Assembly (NCBI GenBank): GCA_010032125.1
Contig: RHAU01000002.1
Span: 1-32,815, forward strand
Direction: 5' to 3'
DNA length: 32,815 nt
Source of the DNA: Actinomycetota bacterium
GTDB lineage: Bacteria; Actinomycetota; Actinomycetes; Nanopelagicales; Nanopelagicaceae
A program made the translations under genes and the position numbers. Below, piece by piece: positions 1-9,823 of this stretch; the first letter of the stretch is position 1; each line of letters begins with the position of its first letter. The notes under the pieces were generated by a model. That model saw nothing but the letters and a program-made list of their open reading frames with translations, did not search any database and was not told the DNA's origin.

Positions 1-147
1 CGCGAAGAGTATCTGGAACTCATCGAAACTTACAGTGAAGATGGTTTCGCCCAAGGTCTCGTAGCCCTAGCAATACCTGTAGACATTGAGAGCGGCTTAG
101 GAGTGGACAAGATAAAAGCTTCTCTTTCAAACCTCACCAAGCTTTAG
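1..147 (+). CDS. C-terminal fragment of an unidentified protein (5' end outside window)
   Basis: Open frame from base 1: [48 protein letters not shown]; 3' end overlaps the convergent HIT gene. Family not recognised. Confidence 0.6.
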   Translation, partial: REEYLELIETYSEDGFAQGLVALAIPVDIESGLGVDKIKASLSNLTKL

Positions 148-676
148 AAAGTTCGTCTCTACTCTCGGAAAGTAACTTTGGGAGGACTTTTGTTTGTCCA
201 ATAAGCGGCATGAAGTTTGCGTCACCGCTCCATCGGGGAATGATGTGTTGATGGATGTGCTCGGCAACACCGGCACCTGAAATCGCTCCTTGGTTCATGC
301 CGAGGTTGAAGCCGGCAGGACGTGAAACTTTGCGAAGTGTCTCCATAGCGTGCGAGGTGAAAAGACTCATTTCATTCCGCTCACTCTCCGTCAGATCGGT
401 GAAATCTGCGACATGTCGGAAGGTGCAGATAAGTAGATGTCCGGGGTTATACGGATAGAGGTTCAGTACCGCATACACCTCTACTCCTCGAGCAATAATC
501 AATCCGTCTTCATCGTTTTTCTTCGCAATGTCGCAGAAAGGACAACCGACGTCATTAGATGACAGTGGCCGATTTTCGCCGGAGAGATAGGCCATTCGAT
601 GGGGAGCCCACAGTCGCGCCCATCTATCGGGAACTCCTACTCCCTCATGTCCCTTCTCTGTCGATTCGGTACTCAT
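134..676 (-). CDS. HIT family hydrolase/phosphorylase (AP4A phosphorylase-like)
   Basis: [10 protein letters not shown] histidine triad; N-terminus [14 protein letters not shown] typical of actinobacterial HIT proteins next to thrS; overlaps the thrS 3' end. Confidence 0.93.
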   Translation of the reverse strand: MSTESTEKGHEGVGVPDRWARLWAPHRMAYLSGENRPLSSNDVGCPFCDIAKKNDEDGLIIARGVEVYAVLNLYPYNPGHLLICTFRHVADFTDLTESERNEMSLFTSHAMETLRKVSRPAGFNLGMNQGAISGAGVAEHIHQHIIPRWSGDANFMPLIGQTKVLPKLLSESRDELSKAW

Positions 677-2694
677 ACTTGTTTCTGATCGGCGATGGCA
701 ACAAGGACTTCGTTAATCGCATCCTCAATTGAGACTCCATTTTTCTGCTCGCCATTTCTATACCGAAAAGAAACTTTGCCGGCAGCCTGGTCCTCGCCAC
801 CTGCGATAAGCATGAAGGGAATCTTTTCCGTCTGTGCGTTACGAATCTTCTTCTGCATTCTGTCGTCGGAATCATCAATCTCAGCTCGAATACCTTTTTT
901 CTTCATCTGAGAAACAATTTCATTCAAATATGGCGCAAAGGCCTCAGCAACAGGGATTGCACGCACCTGTACCGGAGCCAACCACGGAGGAAACGCACCT
1001 GCATAATGCTCGGTGAGTACTCCAAAGAAACGTTCTATCGAACCAAAAAGCGCTCTGTGGATCATGACCGGGCGTTTGCGCGCACCGTCCGCATCTTGAA
1101 ATTCCAATTCGAAACGCTGCGGTAGTTGGAAGTCCAATTGGATGGTGGACATTTGCCAGGTTCGACCGATCGCGTCCTTCACCTGTACTGAAATTTTCGG
1201 ACCGTAGAAAGCCGCACCGCCCTTGTCGAGTACGAGTGTCAGATTCTGACGTTCGGCAACCTTGCGCAACGTTTCGGTTGCCACTTCCCAATCTTTATCT
1301 TGCCCCACGTACTTCTCATCATTGCGCGTTGAAAGTTCTAAGTAGAAATCATTTAAGCCGTAATCTCGAAGCAAATTAAGAACGAATGTCAAAAGAGAAT
1401 CCAGCTCTCCCGCCATCTGCTCGGTTGTGCAATAAATATGGGCATCATCTTGTGTAAATCCTCGTGCTCGAGTGAGTCCGTGAATAACTCCCGATTTTTC
1501 ATAACGGTAGACCGTTCCAAACTCAAAGAGCCGCAACGGTAAGTCACGATACGAACGTCCCTGTGAGGCGAAGATGAGATTGTGAAATGGACAGTTCATG
1601 GGCTTCATGTAGTACTTCTGTCCCGCTCGTTTCACAGTGCCATCGGCATGCAACTCTTCATCCATGACCATCGGCGGGTACATTCCTTCTGAATACCAAT
1701 CCAAATGTCCAGACTTCTCGAACAATATGGATTTAGTCAGATGCGGTGAATAGACAAACTGATACCCCTCTTCAACATGGCGTTTTCGCGAGTACTCCTC
1801 CATCGCCATCCGAACAATTCCGCCCTTGGGATGAAAGACCGCGAGACCTGAACCAATCTCCTCAGGAAATGAAAAAAGATCGAGTTCGGCTCCAAGTCTT
1901 CGATGATCTCGCCGTTCAGCTTCGGCTAACAGGTTGAGATAAGCATCGAGTTTTTCCGTGCTCGGCCAAGCAGTTCCATAGATTCTCTGAAGCATCGGAT
2001 TCTTTTCCGAACCGCGCCAATAAGCTCCCGCAGTCCGCATCAATTTGAAGGCAGGAATGTATTTCGTCGAAGGAAGGTGCGGACCACGACAGAGATCGCC
2101 CCACACCGCTTTTCCATCTCGTCCGAGATTGTCATAGATAGTTAACTCGCTTCCGCCAACCTCAACCGATGCGCCTTCAGCGGCCTCGCCGGATTTAAGT
2201 TTTATTAATTCACACTTGTAAGGTTCCGATGCAAGTTCGGCTAGCGCCGATTCATCGCTGACCACTCGCCTCTTGAATCTTTGACCATCCTTAATGATTT
2301 TCTTCATCGCACTTTCAAGCGCGACTAAATCTTCTGGAGTAAAAGGTCTCTCAGGATCAAAGTCATAATAAAAGCCATCTGTGATGGGTGGTCCAATACC
2401 CAATCGCGTCTGGGAAAAAAGGTGTTGAACTGCTTGCGCTAAGACGTGCGCAGTCGAATGACGTAGAACGTTGAGCCCGTCGGCAGAATCAATCGAGATG
2501 AATTCAATGACATCCCCGTCTCGAAGATCACTCCAAAGATCACGAAGCTCGCCATTGATTCGACAAACGATAATTGCCTGCTCTGAAGGTTTGACTCGCT
2601 CGGGAAACATTTCCTCCAATACATGAGTTGCTTTCGCATCTAAGGAGACGTCGCGCTTCATTCCATCTGCCGTTATCTGAATACGTTGCGACAC
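673..2694 (-). CDS. thrS: threonyl-tRNA synthetase
   Basis: TGS domain, [21 protein letters not shown], class II motifs. ORF track starts at 2697 (GTG GTG); the second GTG (2694) fits the 6-nt promoter spacing better. Confidence 0.96.
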   Translation of the reverse strand: MSQRIQITADGMKRDVSLDAKATHVLEEMFPERVKPSEQAIIVCRINGELRDLWSDLRDGDVIEFISIDSADGLNVLRHSTAHVLAQAVQHLFSQTRLGIGPPITDGFYYDFDPERPFTPEDLVALESAMKKIIKDGQRFKRRVVSDESALAELASEPYKCELIKLKSGEAAEGASVEVGGSELTIYDNLGRDGKAVWGDLCRGPHLPSTKYIPAFKLMRTAGAYWRGSEKNPMLQRIYGTAWPSTEKLDAYLNLLAEAERRDHRRLGAELDLFSFPEEIGSGLAVFHPKGGIVRMAMEEYSRKRHVEEGYQFVYSPHLTKSILFEKSGHLDWYSEGMYPPMVMDEELHADGTVKRAGQKYYMKPMNCPFHNLIFASQGRSYRDLPLRLFEFGTVYRYEKSGVIHGLTRARGFTQDDAHIYCTTEQMAGELDSLLTFVLNLLRDYGLNDFYLELSTRNDEKYVGQDKDWEVATETLRKVAERQNLTLVLDKGGAAFYGPKISVQVKDAIGRTWQMSTIQLDFQLPQRFELEFQDADGARKRPVMIHRALFGSIERFFGVLTEHYAGAFPPWLAPVQVRAIPVAEAFAPYLNEIVSQMKKKGIRAEIDDSDDRMQKKIRNAQTEKIPFMLIAGGEDQAAGKVSFRYRNGEQKNGVSIEDAINEVLVAIADQKQV

Positions 2695-2722
2695 CACGGC
2701 AGGTTACCAGCGAGCCTTTCTC

Positions 2723-3043
2723 TTAGGCGTAATGAATTGCAATGAGAATGATCGAGATGATCGTTGCAACAGCGGCGATTGCGTATTTGAGCCATAAAGG
2801 AATTCCAACTTTTTCCGACGCTGCAGCCGCAAAAGTTTTTGTCTTAAGAATTGCTCGAGATGCCCAGGCAAACTCCGTTGCCAAAATTCCGAGACCGGCA
2901 AGGAGAATTAATAGTCCTGGCCCTGGCGCAAAAAGAAGAATCGTTCCAATTGTGGTAACTAACCCGCCTGTCACTCCGATGAAAAGGCGCCATACAAGCG
3001 ATCCATATGCGGTGCTACGTAGCTGAGCGATAAACCTTTTCAC
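2723..3043 (-). CDS. small actinobacterial membrane protein, TIGR02611/PGPGW type
   Basis: PGPGLLILLAGLGILATEFAWA motif, two TM segments, GTG start. Confidence 0.8.
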   Translation of the reverse strand: MKRFIAQLRSTAYGSLVWRLFIGVTGGLVTTIGTILLFAPGPGLLILLAGLGILATEFAWASRAILKTKTFAAAASEKVGIPLWLKYAIAAVATIISIILIAIHYA

Positions 3044-3110
3044 GCAGTAATTTTACCTTTTCGAACTTTGCGGCGATACGGTAGATTCGCCCTCTCGAAA
3101 ATCGAGAAAT

Positions 3111-3183
3111 GCGGACGTAGCGCAGTTGGTAGCGCGGAACCTTGCCAAGGTTCAGGTCGCGGGTTCGACCCCCGTCGTCCGCT
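3111..3183 (+). tRNA. tRNA-Gly (GCC)
   Basis: Acceptor GCGGACG/CGTCCGC, anticodon loop TTGCCAA, T arm GGGTTCGACCCC; CCA not encoded. Confidence 0.95.
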
Positions 3184-3216
3184 CTTAGTGCCAGTTAGCA
3201 ATCAGTACGTTGATTT

Positions 3217-3287
3217 GGTGGAGTGGCCGAGAGGCGAGGCTCGGGACTGCAAATCCCGCTACACGGGTTCAAATCCCGTCTCCACCT
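3217..3287 (+). tRNA. tRNA-Cys (GCA)
   Basis: Acceptor GGTGGAG/CTCCACC, anticodon GCA in GGGACTGCAAATCCC, T arm GGGTTCAAATCCC; CCA not encoded. Confidence 0.95.
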
Positions 3288-3322
3288 CGATCGTTTTTTA
3301 CAAATGTATAGTTAGCAGAGAC

Positions 3323-3397
3323 GGACGATTAGCGCAGCGGTAGCGCACTTCCTTGACATGGAAGGGGTCACTGGTTCGATCCCAGTATCGTCCACCA
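3323..3397 (+). tRNA. tRNA-Val (GAC), CCA encoded
   Basis: Acceptor GGACGAT/ATCGTCC, anticodon loop TTGACAT, discriminator A at 3394, CCA at 3395-3397. Confidence 0.95.
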
Positions 3398-3440
3398 GAA
3401 ATACCATTCCCAATTCATCCCATCTCTACACTTCCACGTC

Positions 3441-4247
3441 ATGAAGACCTTCGCTTATCCCCCGCCAAGCGACGGGAAACCTTTCCGATTAACAATGGGT
3501 CTTCGCGAACTTAATCCCGCTGTCTGGTTTGAAATCGATGGCATTGAAGCCGATTTAATTGAGCGAAAAACTTTGATAGACGTGAAGCGTGAGATTGTTT
3601 TCCAGGAACTGCCCGGACATCGGGCTGCAGCGATCGAATTCTCTAATCTCATTTCCGCAAACCTAGATACTTTTCATGGCAAGAGGTTCAGAATCAATCC
3701 CGACGGAGATCATCCCTTCATTCAATTGAGTGACGAGATAGCAGAAGATCTCTGTCTCTTAAAAAAGATTGAAGGGCGTTGGATTCTCGTGGCAGCGCTC
3801 GTTGTTTTTCCCTCCCGATGGGACTTGCGAGAGAAGATCGGATTGGACATTGATGCAATTCATGGACCGGTCCCTGGATACACAACAGATCTTCAACCTT
3901 TGATGTCATACACCTTTGATCGAATCACGGAGACCCGACCGGTCTGGCGAAGAAACTGGTCGCTACATTCGACTCCAGAGTTACACGAGCCCACTTATAC
4001 GCCTCATAATGCAATGCCGAATCAGTATTGGTGGCGAACAGAGCGTCAAACATTGACTCGACTGCCGCAACAGGACTATCTCCTTTTCACTATCCGAAAT
4101 CGCGCTGAACCATTGAGCTGGATACTCAACGATCCCGTTGCTAAATCCGCCTTTGCCGAGACTTTGCGATCATTAACTCCCGAGATGGTGGAATACAAAA
4201 GAATCGTTCAGGATCGCGACGCGCTTGTTGCTTACCTAACAGATTGA
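3441..4247 (+). CDS. DUF3445 family protein (heme-dependent oxidative N-demethylase alpha-subunit-like)
   Basis: Family-like segments LGLRELNPAVWFEID-type N-terminus, NWSLHSTPELHEP, YWWRTERQTLTRLPQQDYLLFTIRNRAEPLSWI. Confidence 0.8.
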   Translation: MKTFAYPPPSDGKPFRLTMGLRELNPAVWFEIDGIEADLIERKTLIDVKREIVFQELPGHRAAAIEFSNLISANLDTFHGKRFRINPDGDHPFIQLSDEIAEDLCLLKKIEGRWILVAALVVFPSRWDLREKIGLDIDAIHGPVPGYTTDLQPLMSYTFDRITETRPVWRRNWSLHSTPELHEPTYTPHNAMPNQYWWRTERQTLTRLPQQDYLLFTIRNRAEPLSWILNDPVAKSAFAETLRSLTPEMVEYKRIVQDRDALVAYLTD

Positions 4248-4258
4248 TGAGCGGGCGG

Positions 4259-4271
4259 TAGTTTTTCGACA
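4259..4271 (+). promoter_or_regulatory. putative -10 (TAGTTT) 7 nt before uppP ATG; leaderless
   Basis: TAGTTT 4259-4264 + TTCGACA + ATG 4272; no SD. Confidence 0.45.
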
Positions 4272-5102
4272 ATGGGAAATTTCCTAGAGCCGATCTTTCT
4301 TGGTTTGATCCAAGGTCTCACAGAATTTCTACCTATTTCATCGAGCGCCCATCTGCGCATTGCGGGCGAATTTTTCAACACGCCCGTTGATCCTGGCGCG
4401 ACCTTTACCGCGATCACTCAAATAGGAACTGAATTGGCAGTTCTTCTTTATTTCAGAAGGGAAATTCTCTCCATTCTCCGGTCTTTGCTCCGGTACGTGA
4501 CAACGCGCAATCTGGAACCAGATGGACGACTTGGACTCTTGATTATCGTAGGAACCTTGCCCATCGTCATTTTTGGATTCCTAGGTCAGGAGACCATTCG
4601 CTCAACTTTTAGATCATTGTGGCTCATCGCAACTGTTTTGATTGTTTTTGGATTAATTCTGGGCGCCGCGGACCGTTTTGGACGAAGCGAGAAAAAGATT
4701 GATCAACTCAATGCGCGTGATGCAATTCTTTATGGCCTAGCCCAATCCCTAGCCCTGATACCTGGAGTTTCACGGTCAGGTGCAACGATTGCTATGGGCA
4801 GAATCATGGGATACGACCGTGTCACCGCACTTCGTTATTCATTCCTCCTCGCACTCCCCGCAGTTTTCGCCAGCGGATTCTTTGAGTTGTATAAAGCGGT
4901 CAATGAAGCAACTCCAACTGGGGGCTACTCGCTCGTCGATACTGGAATCGCCACTGTGGTTGCCTTTGTCGTTGGTTATCTGATGATCGCTTGGTTACTC
5001 AAGTTTGTTTCGACAAAGAGTTTTATGCCCTTCGTCGTCTACCGAGTCTTCCTCGGTTCCCTCGTACTATTCCTGCTGTCGCAAGGAATGATCAACGCTT
5101 AA
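4272..5102 (+). CDS. uppP: undecaprenyl-diphosphatase
   Basis: LGLIQGLTEFLPISSSAHLRI and IPGVSRSGATIAMGR motifs; polytopic. Confidence 0.96.
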   Translation: MGNFLEPIFLGLIQGLTEFLPISSSAHLRIAGEFFNTPVDPGATFTAITQIGTELAVLLYFRREILSILRSLLRYVTTRNLEPDGRLGLLIIVGTLPIVIFGFLGQETIRSTFRSLWLIATVLIVFGLILGAADRFGRSEKKIDQLNARDAILYGLAQSLALIPGVSRSGATIAMGRIMGYDRVTALRYSFLLALPAVFASGFFELYKAVNEATPTGGYSLVDTGIATVVAFVVGYLMIAWLLKFVSTKSFMPFVVYRVFLGSLVLFLLSQGMINA

Positions 5103-7156
5103 TTAAGACCGCGCCTTTTGAGCAACGGTTCAATCACAGCATCTCGTCCCCGGAAATTTCGAAACATCTGCATCGAATCTATGGAGCCACCACGGCTGAG
5201 AAGTTCATTTCTAAAATGATCACCATTTGCTCGCGTTAACCCACCATTTTCCTTAAACCATTCGACGGCATCAGCATCAAGAACTTCGCTCCAGATATAG
5301 CCGTAATAACCCGATGAATATCCGCCCGCGAAAATATGCGAGAAATATGTGGTTCGATAGCGAGTAGGAACTGGGGTGTAATCAAACCCATAGTTGCGAA
5401 GCGCTATAGCTTCAAACTCTTCGACCTCGCCAAACTCAGTAGTTGAATCAATTTCATGCCATGCGAGATCGAGAATTGCAGCGGCAAGATAACTTGTCGT
5501 TGCGTGACCTTCGTTGAAAGTTTCTGACTTTCGAATGCGATCAATCCACTCCTGCGGTAAAGGCTCTTGCGTTTGGTGATGACGAGCGTAGTTATTTACT
5601 ACTTCGGGCCAGAGAATCCACATCTCGTTTACTTGGGAAGGGAACTCCACAAAATCACGCTGGACACTCGTTCCCGAAGTTCGAGGGTACGTAACGTTCG
5701 ATAAAAGTCCATGCAATGCGTGGCCAAATTCGTGGAAGAGAGTGGTCGTCTCGGCCAAGGTCAGTAACGTCACTTCACCGGCAGCAGGCTTGGGAATATT
5801 GAGGTTGTTCACAACAACTGGTTTTTGATTGAGAAGCCGGGATTGATTAACTAACGAATTCATCCACGCTCCCCCACGCTTGGATGGTCGGGCGTAGAAA
5901 TCAGCAATATAAAGACCGAGTTTGGAGCCATCTTCATTGTGAACCTCGAAAACTCGCGCATCATCATGATAGGCCTTGAGATCTACACGTTCAGTAAACG
6001 TTAGACCAAAAAGTTTTTCAGCCGCGTAAAAGACGCCATCATGAAGAACTTTCTCCAATTCAAAATATGGTTTAAGAAGAGTTGTATCGAGTTCGTACTT
6101 TTCTTTCCGTACTTTTTCCGTGTAGAAATCCCAATCCCAGCTTTCCAAAGTGAAACTCTCGCCCGATTTTTCAATCATCTTCTGGAGGTCTGCGCCTTCG
6201 GCACGGGCATTCTTGAGAGCAGCGGGCGCGATTCGGCGCAGCATTTCATGAACGTTTTCTGGCGTCTTTGCGGTCTGTCGCTCCGTCACATGTTCGGCAT
6301 GGCTTCGCTTTCCGAAAAGTTCGGCGCGACGCGCTCGTAGGCGCGCCATAGTTCGGGCAATTTCTCTGGTGTCATGTGCGTTCCCACGTGCGCCCTTGGA
6401 AAGTGAGGCCTTCATGATTCTCTCTCGTAGCTTCCGATTAGTAAGGGATGCGAGGAGAGGGTGCCCGGTGAAATTGACCATGGTAATTACCCACTTACCG
6501 ATGAGGCCGCGAGATTCTGCCGCAGCCTTGCACGCAGCTATTTGTTGTGGCGAAAGGCCATCAAGATCGGAGATGGAATCAACAGTAATTGCCAAATCAT
6601 TACTGTCATCAAGAACCCTTTTTGAGAATTGAGTTTCTAATTTTGAGAGCTCCTCATTTATCAACATCAACTCATCGCGCTGGGCTTGGGATAGATGCGC
6701 TCCGGCATGACGAAAATCTTTGTAATACAGCTCCAAGAGCCATTCATCCTCCGGTTGAAGATTGAGGGACTCCCTCGATTCGTAAAGCCCAGTTATACGT
6801 TCAAATAAAGCGGGGTTGAGTCGTATCCAATCCTCATGAGCGGAGAGTTCTGGCGCAATTTTCTCCTCGATTGAATCTAGGTTTGGATTCGTATCACTTG
6901 ATGTTTTATTGAAAAATACATTGAGCACTCTCGTTAACGTCTGCCCGCTTCGCTCGAGAGCGACAATTGTATTTTCAAATGTTGGTTGGGTCGAAGAACT
7001 AATGATGGCTTCAACTTCTTCCCGCTGCTCCGCAACTCCACGTTGGAATGCCGGGTAGTAGTGATCTTCAGCAAGAGATTCGTACTCGGGAAGCTCATAT
7101 TCCAATGGGCTTTTATGCAGTAGTGGGGGAACAGAACATGTTGACGCATAGCGCAC
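5099..7156 (-). CDS. dcp: M3 family metallopeptidase (peptidyl-dipeptidase Dcp/oligopeptidase A-like)
   Basis: HEFGHALHGLLS zinc motif and M3 C-terminal signatures. Start uncertain (GTG 7156, or ATG 7139 if a homopolymer indel exists). Confidence 0.93.
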   Translation of the reverse strand: MRYASTCSVPPLLHKSPLEYELPEYESLAEDHYYPAFQRGVAEQREEVEAIISSSTQPTFENTIVALERSGQTLTRVLNVFFNKTSSDTNPNLDSIEEKIAPELSAHEDWIRLNPALFERITGLYESRESLNLQPEDEWLLELYYKDFRHAGAHLSQAQRDELMLINEELSKLETQFSKRVLDDSNDLAITVDSISDLDGLSPQQIAACKAAAESRGLIGKWVITMVNFTGHPLLASLTNRKLRERIMKASLSKGARGNAHDTREIARTMARLRARRAELFGKRSHAEHVTERQTAKTPENVHEMLRRIAPAALKNARAEGADLQKMIEKSGESFTLESWDWDFYTEKVRKEKYELDTTLLKPYFELEKVLHDGVFYAAEKLFGLTFTERVDLKAYHDDARVFEVHNEDGSKLGLYIADFYARPSKRGGAWMNSLVNQSRLLNQKPVVVNNLNIPKPAAGEVTLLTLAETTTLFHEFGHALHGLLSNVTYPRTSGTSVQRDFVEFPSQVNEMWILWPEVVNNYARHHQTQEPLPQEWIDRIRKSETFNEGHATTSYLAAAILDLAWHEIDSTTEFGEVEEFEAIALRNYGFDYTPVPTRYRTTYFSHIFAGGYSSGYYGYIWSEVLDADAVEWFKENGGLTRANGDHFRNELLSRGGSIDSMQMFRNFRGRDAVIEPLLKRRGLN

Positions 7157-7466
7157 CTGCGCCCACTAGGGACATTCCGTTTCCGTTAGGTGTAACCGGA
7201 TCCAATACTTTAGAGATCGCAGACCAGAGAAATGCCCCCGCGGGAGCCAGAAGAAGCGCTGCAAGGAAATAACTGAGTCGAGCACGTGCCGTCACGCTCC
7301 AGGCAAAGGCAAGAAAAATCAAGGCATTTACTGCAGCATCTTCTAGAAAATCTAATGAGTCCGAGAAAAGCGCCACCGAATTAAATTGGTGCGCAAAATA
7401 GAATTCAACTCCGAAATAGATTAAATTCAGAACTCCCACTATAACAACGGTTCGTCTCAGTGTCAT
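7113..7466 (-). CDS. truncated cation diffusion facilitator-like membrane protein (N-terminal TM helices only)
   Basis: NLIYFGVEFYFAHQFNSVALFSDSLDFLEDAAVNALI resembles CDF TM1-TM2 (S..L..D.LDFL.D); terminates at 117 aa and overlaps the M3 gene by 44 bp. Confidence 0.6.
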   Translation of the reverse strand: MTLRRTVVIVGVLNLIYFGVEFYFAHQFNSVALFSDSLDFLEDAAVNALIFLAFAWSVTARARLSYFLAALLLAPAGAFLWSAISKVLDPVTPNGNGMSLVGAGALCVNMFCSPTTA

Positions 7467-8248
7467 CGACGTGAACCCACAACTTTTTCGATGAACTGAA
7501 CTGAGTTCGCAAAAATGGTTTCGGCATCGAAATCTAAAGTCGCAACGTGGTAACTGTTTGCCAATTCGATGCGCACTTTATCTGCGCTACCAATTTCATC
7601 CATGATGATCTCTGAATTAGATGCTTTGAGTACGTGGTCATCAATGCTATGAAATAGGAGCAGTGGCACTTCAATACTTGGAAGTGACTTTCGAGTTATT
7701 TTGAGGAATTTGTGCAATTCAGCAACGCCTTTCGTAGGTAAAGCGTCATAGCCCCACTCGGTGACACCGGGCTTCTTAATGTCATCGCCAACGCTAGGTC
7801 GTTTTGCGACGAGGTGCTTGATCAAACCTACAAAATTTATTGCGAGGTCAGGAATATGAATCATCGGATTAACTAGCACTATTCCAGAAATTTTCTCTCT
7901 TAACTTCGCACGCGCTGCTACATGAAGGGTGTTACCGCCTCCCATGGAGAGTCCAAAGACAAAGACATAGTCACATTCCTCTGCGAGAAGTGAGAGTTCG
8001 GATTCAGCCTTTGCTGGCCATTGGGGCCACTTCACTTTGTTGAGATCCTGCCATCGAGTTCCATGACCCGGTATCAAAGGAACCCGAACGGTAAAACCAC
8101 GATCGTTGAGAAAGTGTGCCCACGGACGCATCGATGCAGGCGAACCTGTGAAGCCATGAAGTAGTAGCACTCCGATTTTCTTATGCGAACCATGTCCGGG
8201 ACCATAAAAATCTTGAAGATACCCAGCGGGAGCGCCTTCGACAGCCAT
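7463..8248 (-). CDS. alpha/beta hydrolase (carboxylesterase/monoacylglycerol lipase-like)
   Basis: LLLHGFTGSPASMRPWA oxyanion region, GLSMGGG nucleophile elbow, SIDDHV and SYHVATLD catalytic Asp/His regions. Confidence 0.9.
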   Translation of the reverse strand: MAVEGAPAGYLQDFYGPGHGSHKKIGVLLLHGFTGSPASMRPWAHFLNDRGFTVRVPLIPGHGTRWQDLNKVKWPQWPAKAESELSLLAEECDYVFVFGLSMGGGNTLHVAARAKLREKISGIVLVNPMIHIPDLAINFVGLIKHLVAKRPSVGDDIKKPGVTEWGYDALPTKGVAELHKFLKITRKSLPSIEVPLLLFHSIDDHVLKASNSEIIMDEIGSADKVRIELANSYHVATLDFDAETIFANSVQFIEKVVGSRR

Positions 8249-8260
8249 AAGCGCACATTA
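8249..8260 (-). promoter_or_regulatory. putative -10 (TAATGT) 6 nt before hydrolase ATG; leaderless
   Basis: Minus strand TAATGT + GCGCTT + ATG (8248). Confidence 0.5.
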
Positions 8261-8293
8261 GGGCCAATTCCAAGTGATGTCACCGATCTCTCG

Positions 8294-8305
8294 TACTTTC
8301 TACCA
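8294..8305 (+). promoter_or_regulatory. putative -10 (TACTTT) 6 nt before GTG 8306; leaderless
   Basis: TACTTT 8294-8299 + CTACCA + GTG 8306; start lies in frame with the exonuclease ORF. Confidence 0.5.
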
Positions 8306-9823
8306 GTGGATCGTGATCACGCCTGGCAACCAAGTTTCGATGATGTAGATCGAAATCTCATCGATACCACATTTGTTGTTGTTGATCTCGAGACAACAGG
8401 TGGTTCACATGTCAACGATGCAATCACTGAAATTGGCGCAGTCAAAATTAGAGGCGGAGTCGTTATTGGAGAGTTTCAAACTCTGATCAATCCCCAAATC
8501 CCCATCCCTGCATTTATCACTGTATTGACCGGCATCACTGATGCGATGGTCATTACCGCACCGCCGATTGGTGAAGCGCTCTTCTCCTTCTTTGAATTCG
8601 TTGGTTCACCAGAAGAATCTGTTCTTGTTGCACACAATGCGCCTTTCGATATTGGATTCTTAAAAGCCGGCGCTCGGAAATTTCAGATTACCTGGCCAGG
8701 ATATTCGGTCCTTGATACCGTCAAACTGGCCCGTAACTTGCTCAATCGAGATGAGGTAATTAACTTCAAGTTGGCGAGTCTCTCTGAGTTCTTTCACTCA
8801 AAGACAGATCCTTCACACCGCGCTCTTTCAGATGCACGCGCAACTGTCGATGTATTTCATGGATTGCTTGAGCGTGCCGGTTCGTATGGTCTTTCATCGC
8901 TTGAAGATCTACGCTCTTTCACACACCGCTTAACTCAGGCCCAAATTTCCAAGCGACCTCTGGCTGAGGGTCTACCTACATCGCCCGGCGTCTATATCTT
9001 TCGCGGTATTCAAAACGAAGCTCTGTATATCGGAACGACGCGAAATCTTAGAGCGAGAGTTCGCACCTACTTCACTTCCTCTGAAACGCGAAGCCGGGTC
9101 CTTGAGATGATTGGACTAGCCCATCGAATTGACGTCATTCCAACTCCGACAATTATCGAAGCTGAAATTCGAGAGATTCGACTCATTGCCGAGAAGCAAC
9201 CTCGATTCAACCGCAGATCCAAATTTCAGGAAAAAGCCGTCTGGGTGAAAATTACAGATGATGCTTTTCCGAGACTTACATCAGTGCGTGGCCATACATC
9301 TCTTGATGATGAGATTGGATGGTGCGGCCCATTCAATGGCCGTGATGCGGCAGCCTTAGCTATTGAGGCTTTGTATGAGATATCGATGATTCGTCAATGC
9401 ACCCCAAGGATTACGTTGCGATCAATGAAGAGCGCAAGCCCATGCGCGCTCTTTGATATGAAAAGGTGTAACGCCCCATGTATTGGCAATCAATCCGTGG
9501 ACTCCTATCAAACCGAAGTCTCCCTAGTGAAAAGCGTCATGATGGATGACGCGACTCCTCTTCTGACCGCTGCACAGGATCGAATGTCGGAACTTGCGCT
9601 TCATGAACGTTTCGAAGAAGCAACAGACGAAGCACTACTGAGATACCTGGAAGATCCGAATATTCGATTGGTCCATCTTGATGGCCAATGGACTTTGCCA
9701 ATGCGAAGTGGAGCGGCGCTACGGGAGAGGCTTGTGAGCGCTCGCAAGAAAGGCGAGCAATCTCGCTACAAAGATCGATTCGCTAATTCGTTAGAAAGTT
9801 CTGACCAGCGGTCAAGAAGTTGA
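8306..9823 (+). CDS. DEDDh 3'-5' exonuclease fused to GIY-YIG/UvrC-N-like nuclease domain
   Basis: FVVVDLETTGG...DAITEIGAVKI exonuclease motifs, HRALSDARAT; then TSPGVYIFRG...LYIGTTRNLRARVRTYF GIY-YIG. ORF track begins 8183, inside the divergent hydrolase; 8306 GTG preferred. Confidence 0.85.
   Translation: MDRDHAWQPSFDDVDRNLIDTTFVVVDLETTGGSHVNDAITEIGAVKIRGGVVIGEFQTLINPQIPIPAFITVLTGITDAMVITAPPIGEALFSFFEFVGSPEESVLVAHNAPFDIGFLKAGARKFQITWPGYSVLDTVKLARNLLNRDEVINFKLASLSEFFHSKTDPSHRALSDARATVDVFHGLLERAGSYGLSSLEDLRSFTHRLTQAQISKRPLAEGLPTSPGVYIFRGIQNEALYIGTTRNLRARVRTYFTSSETRSRVLEMIGLAHRIDVIPTPTIIEAEIREIRLIAEKQPRFNRRSKFQEKAVWVKITDDAFPRLTSVRGHTSLDDEIGWCGPFNGRDAAALAIEALYEISMIRQCTPRITLRSMKSASPCALFDMKRCNAPCIGNQSVDSYQTEVSLVKSVMMDDATPLLTAAQDRMSELALHERFEEATDEALLRYLEDPNIRLVHLDGQWTLPMRSGAALRERLVSARKKGEQSRYKDRFANSLESSDQRSRS

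Noticed and set aside
3068-3343. 91-aa ORF on the + strand
   Set aside because: It reads through tRNA-Gly and tRNA-Cys; a spurious ORF.
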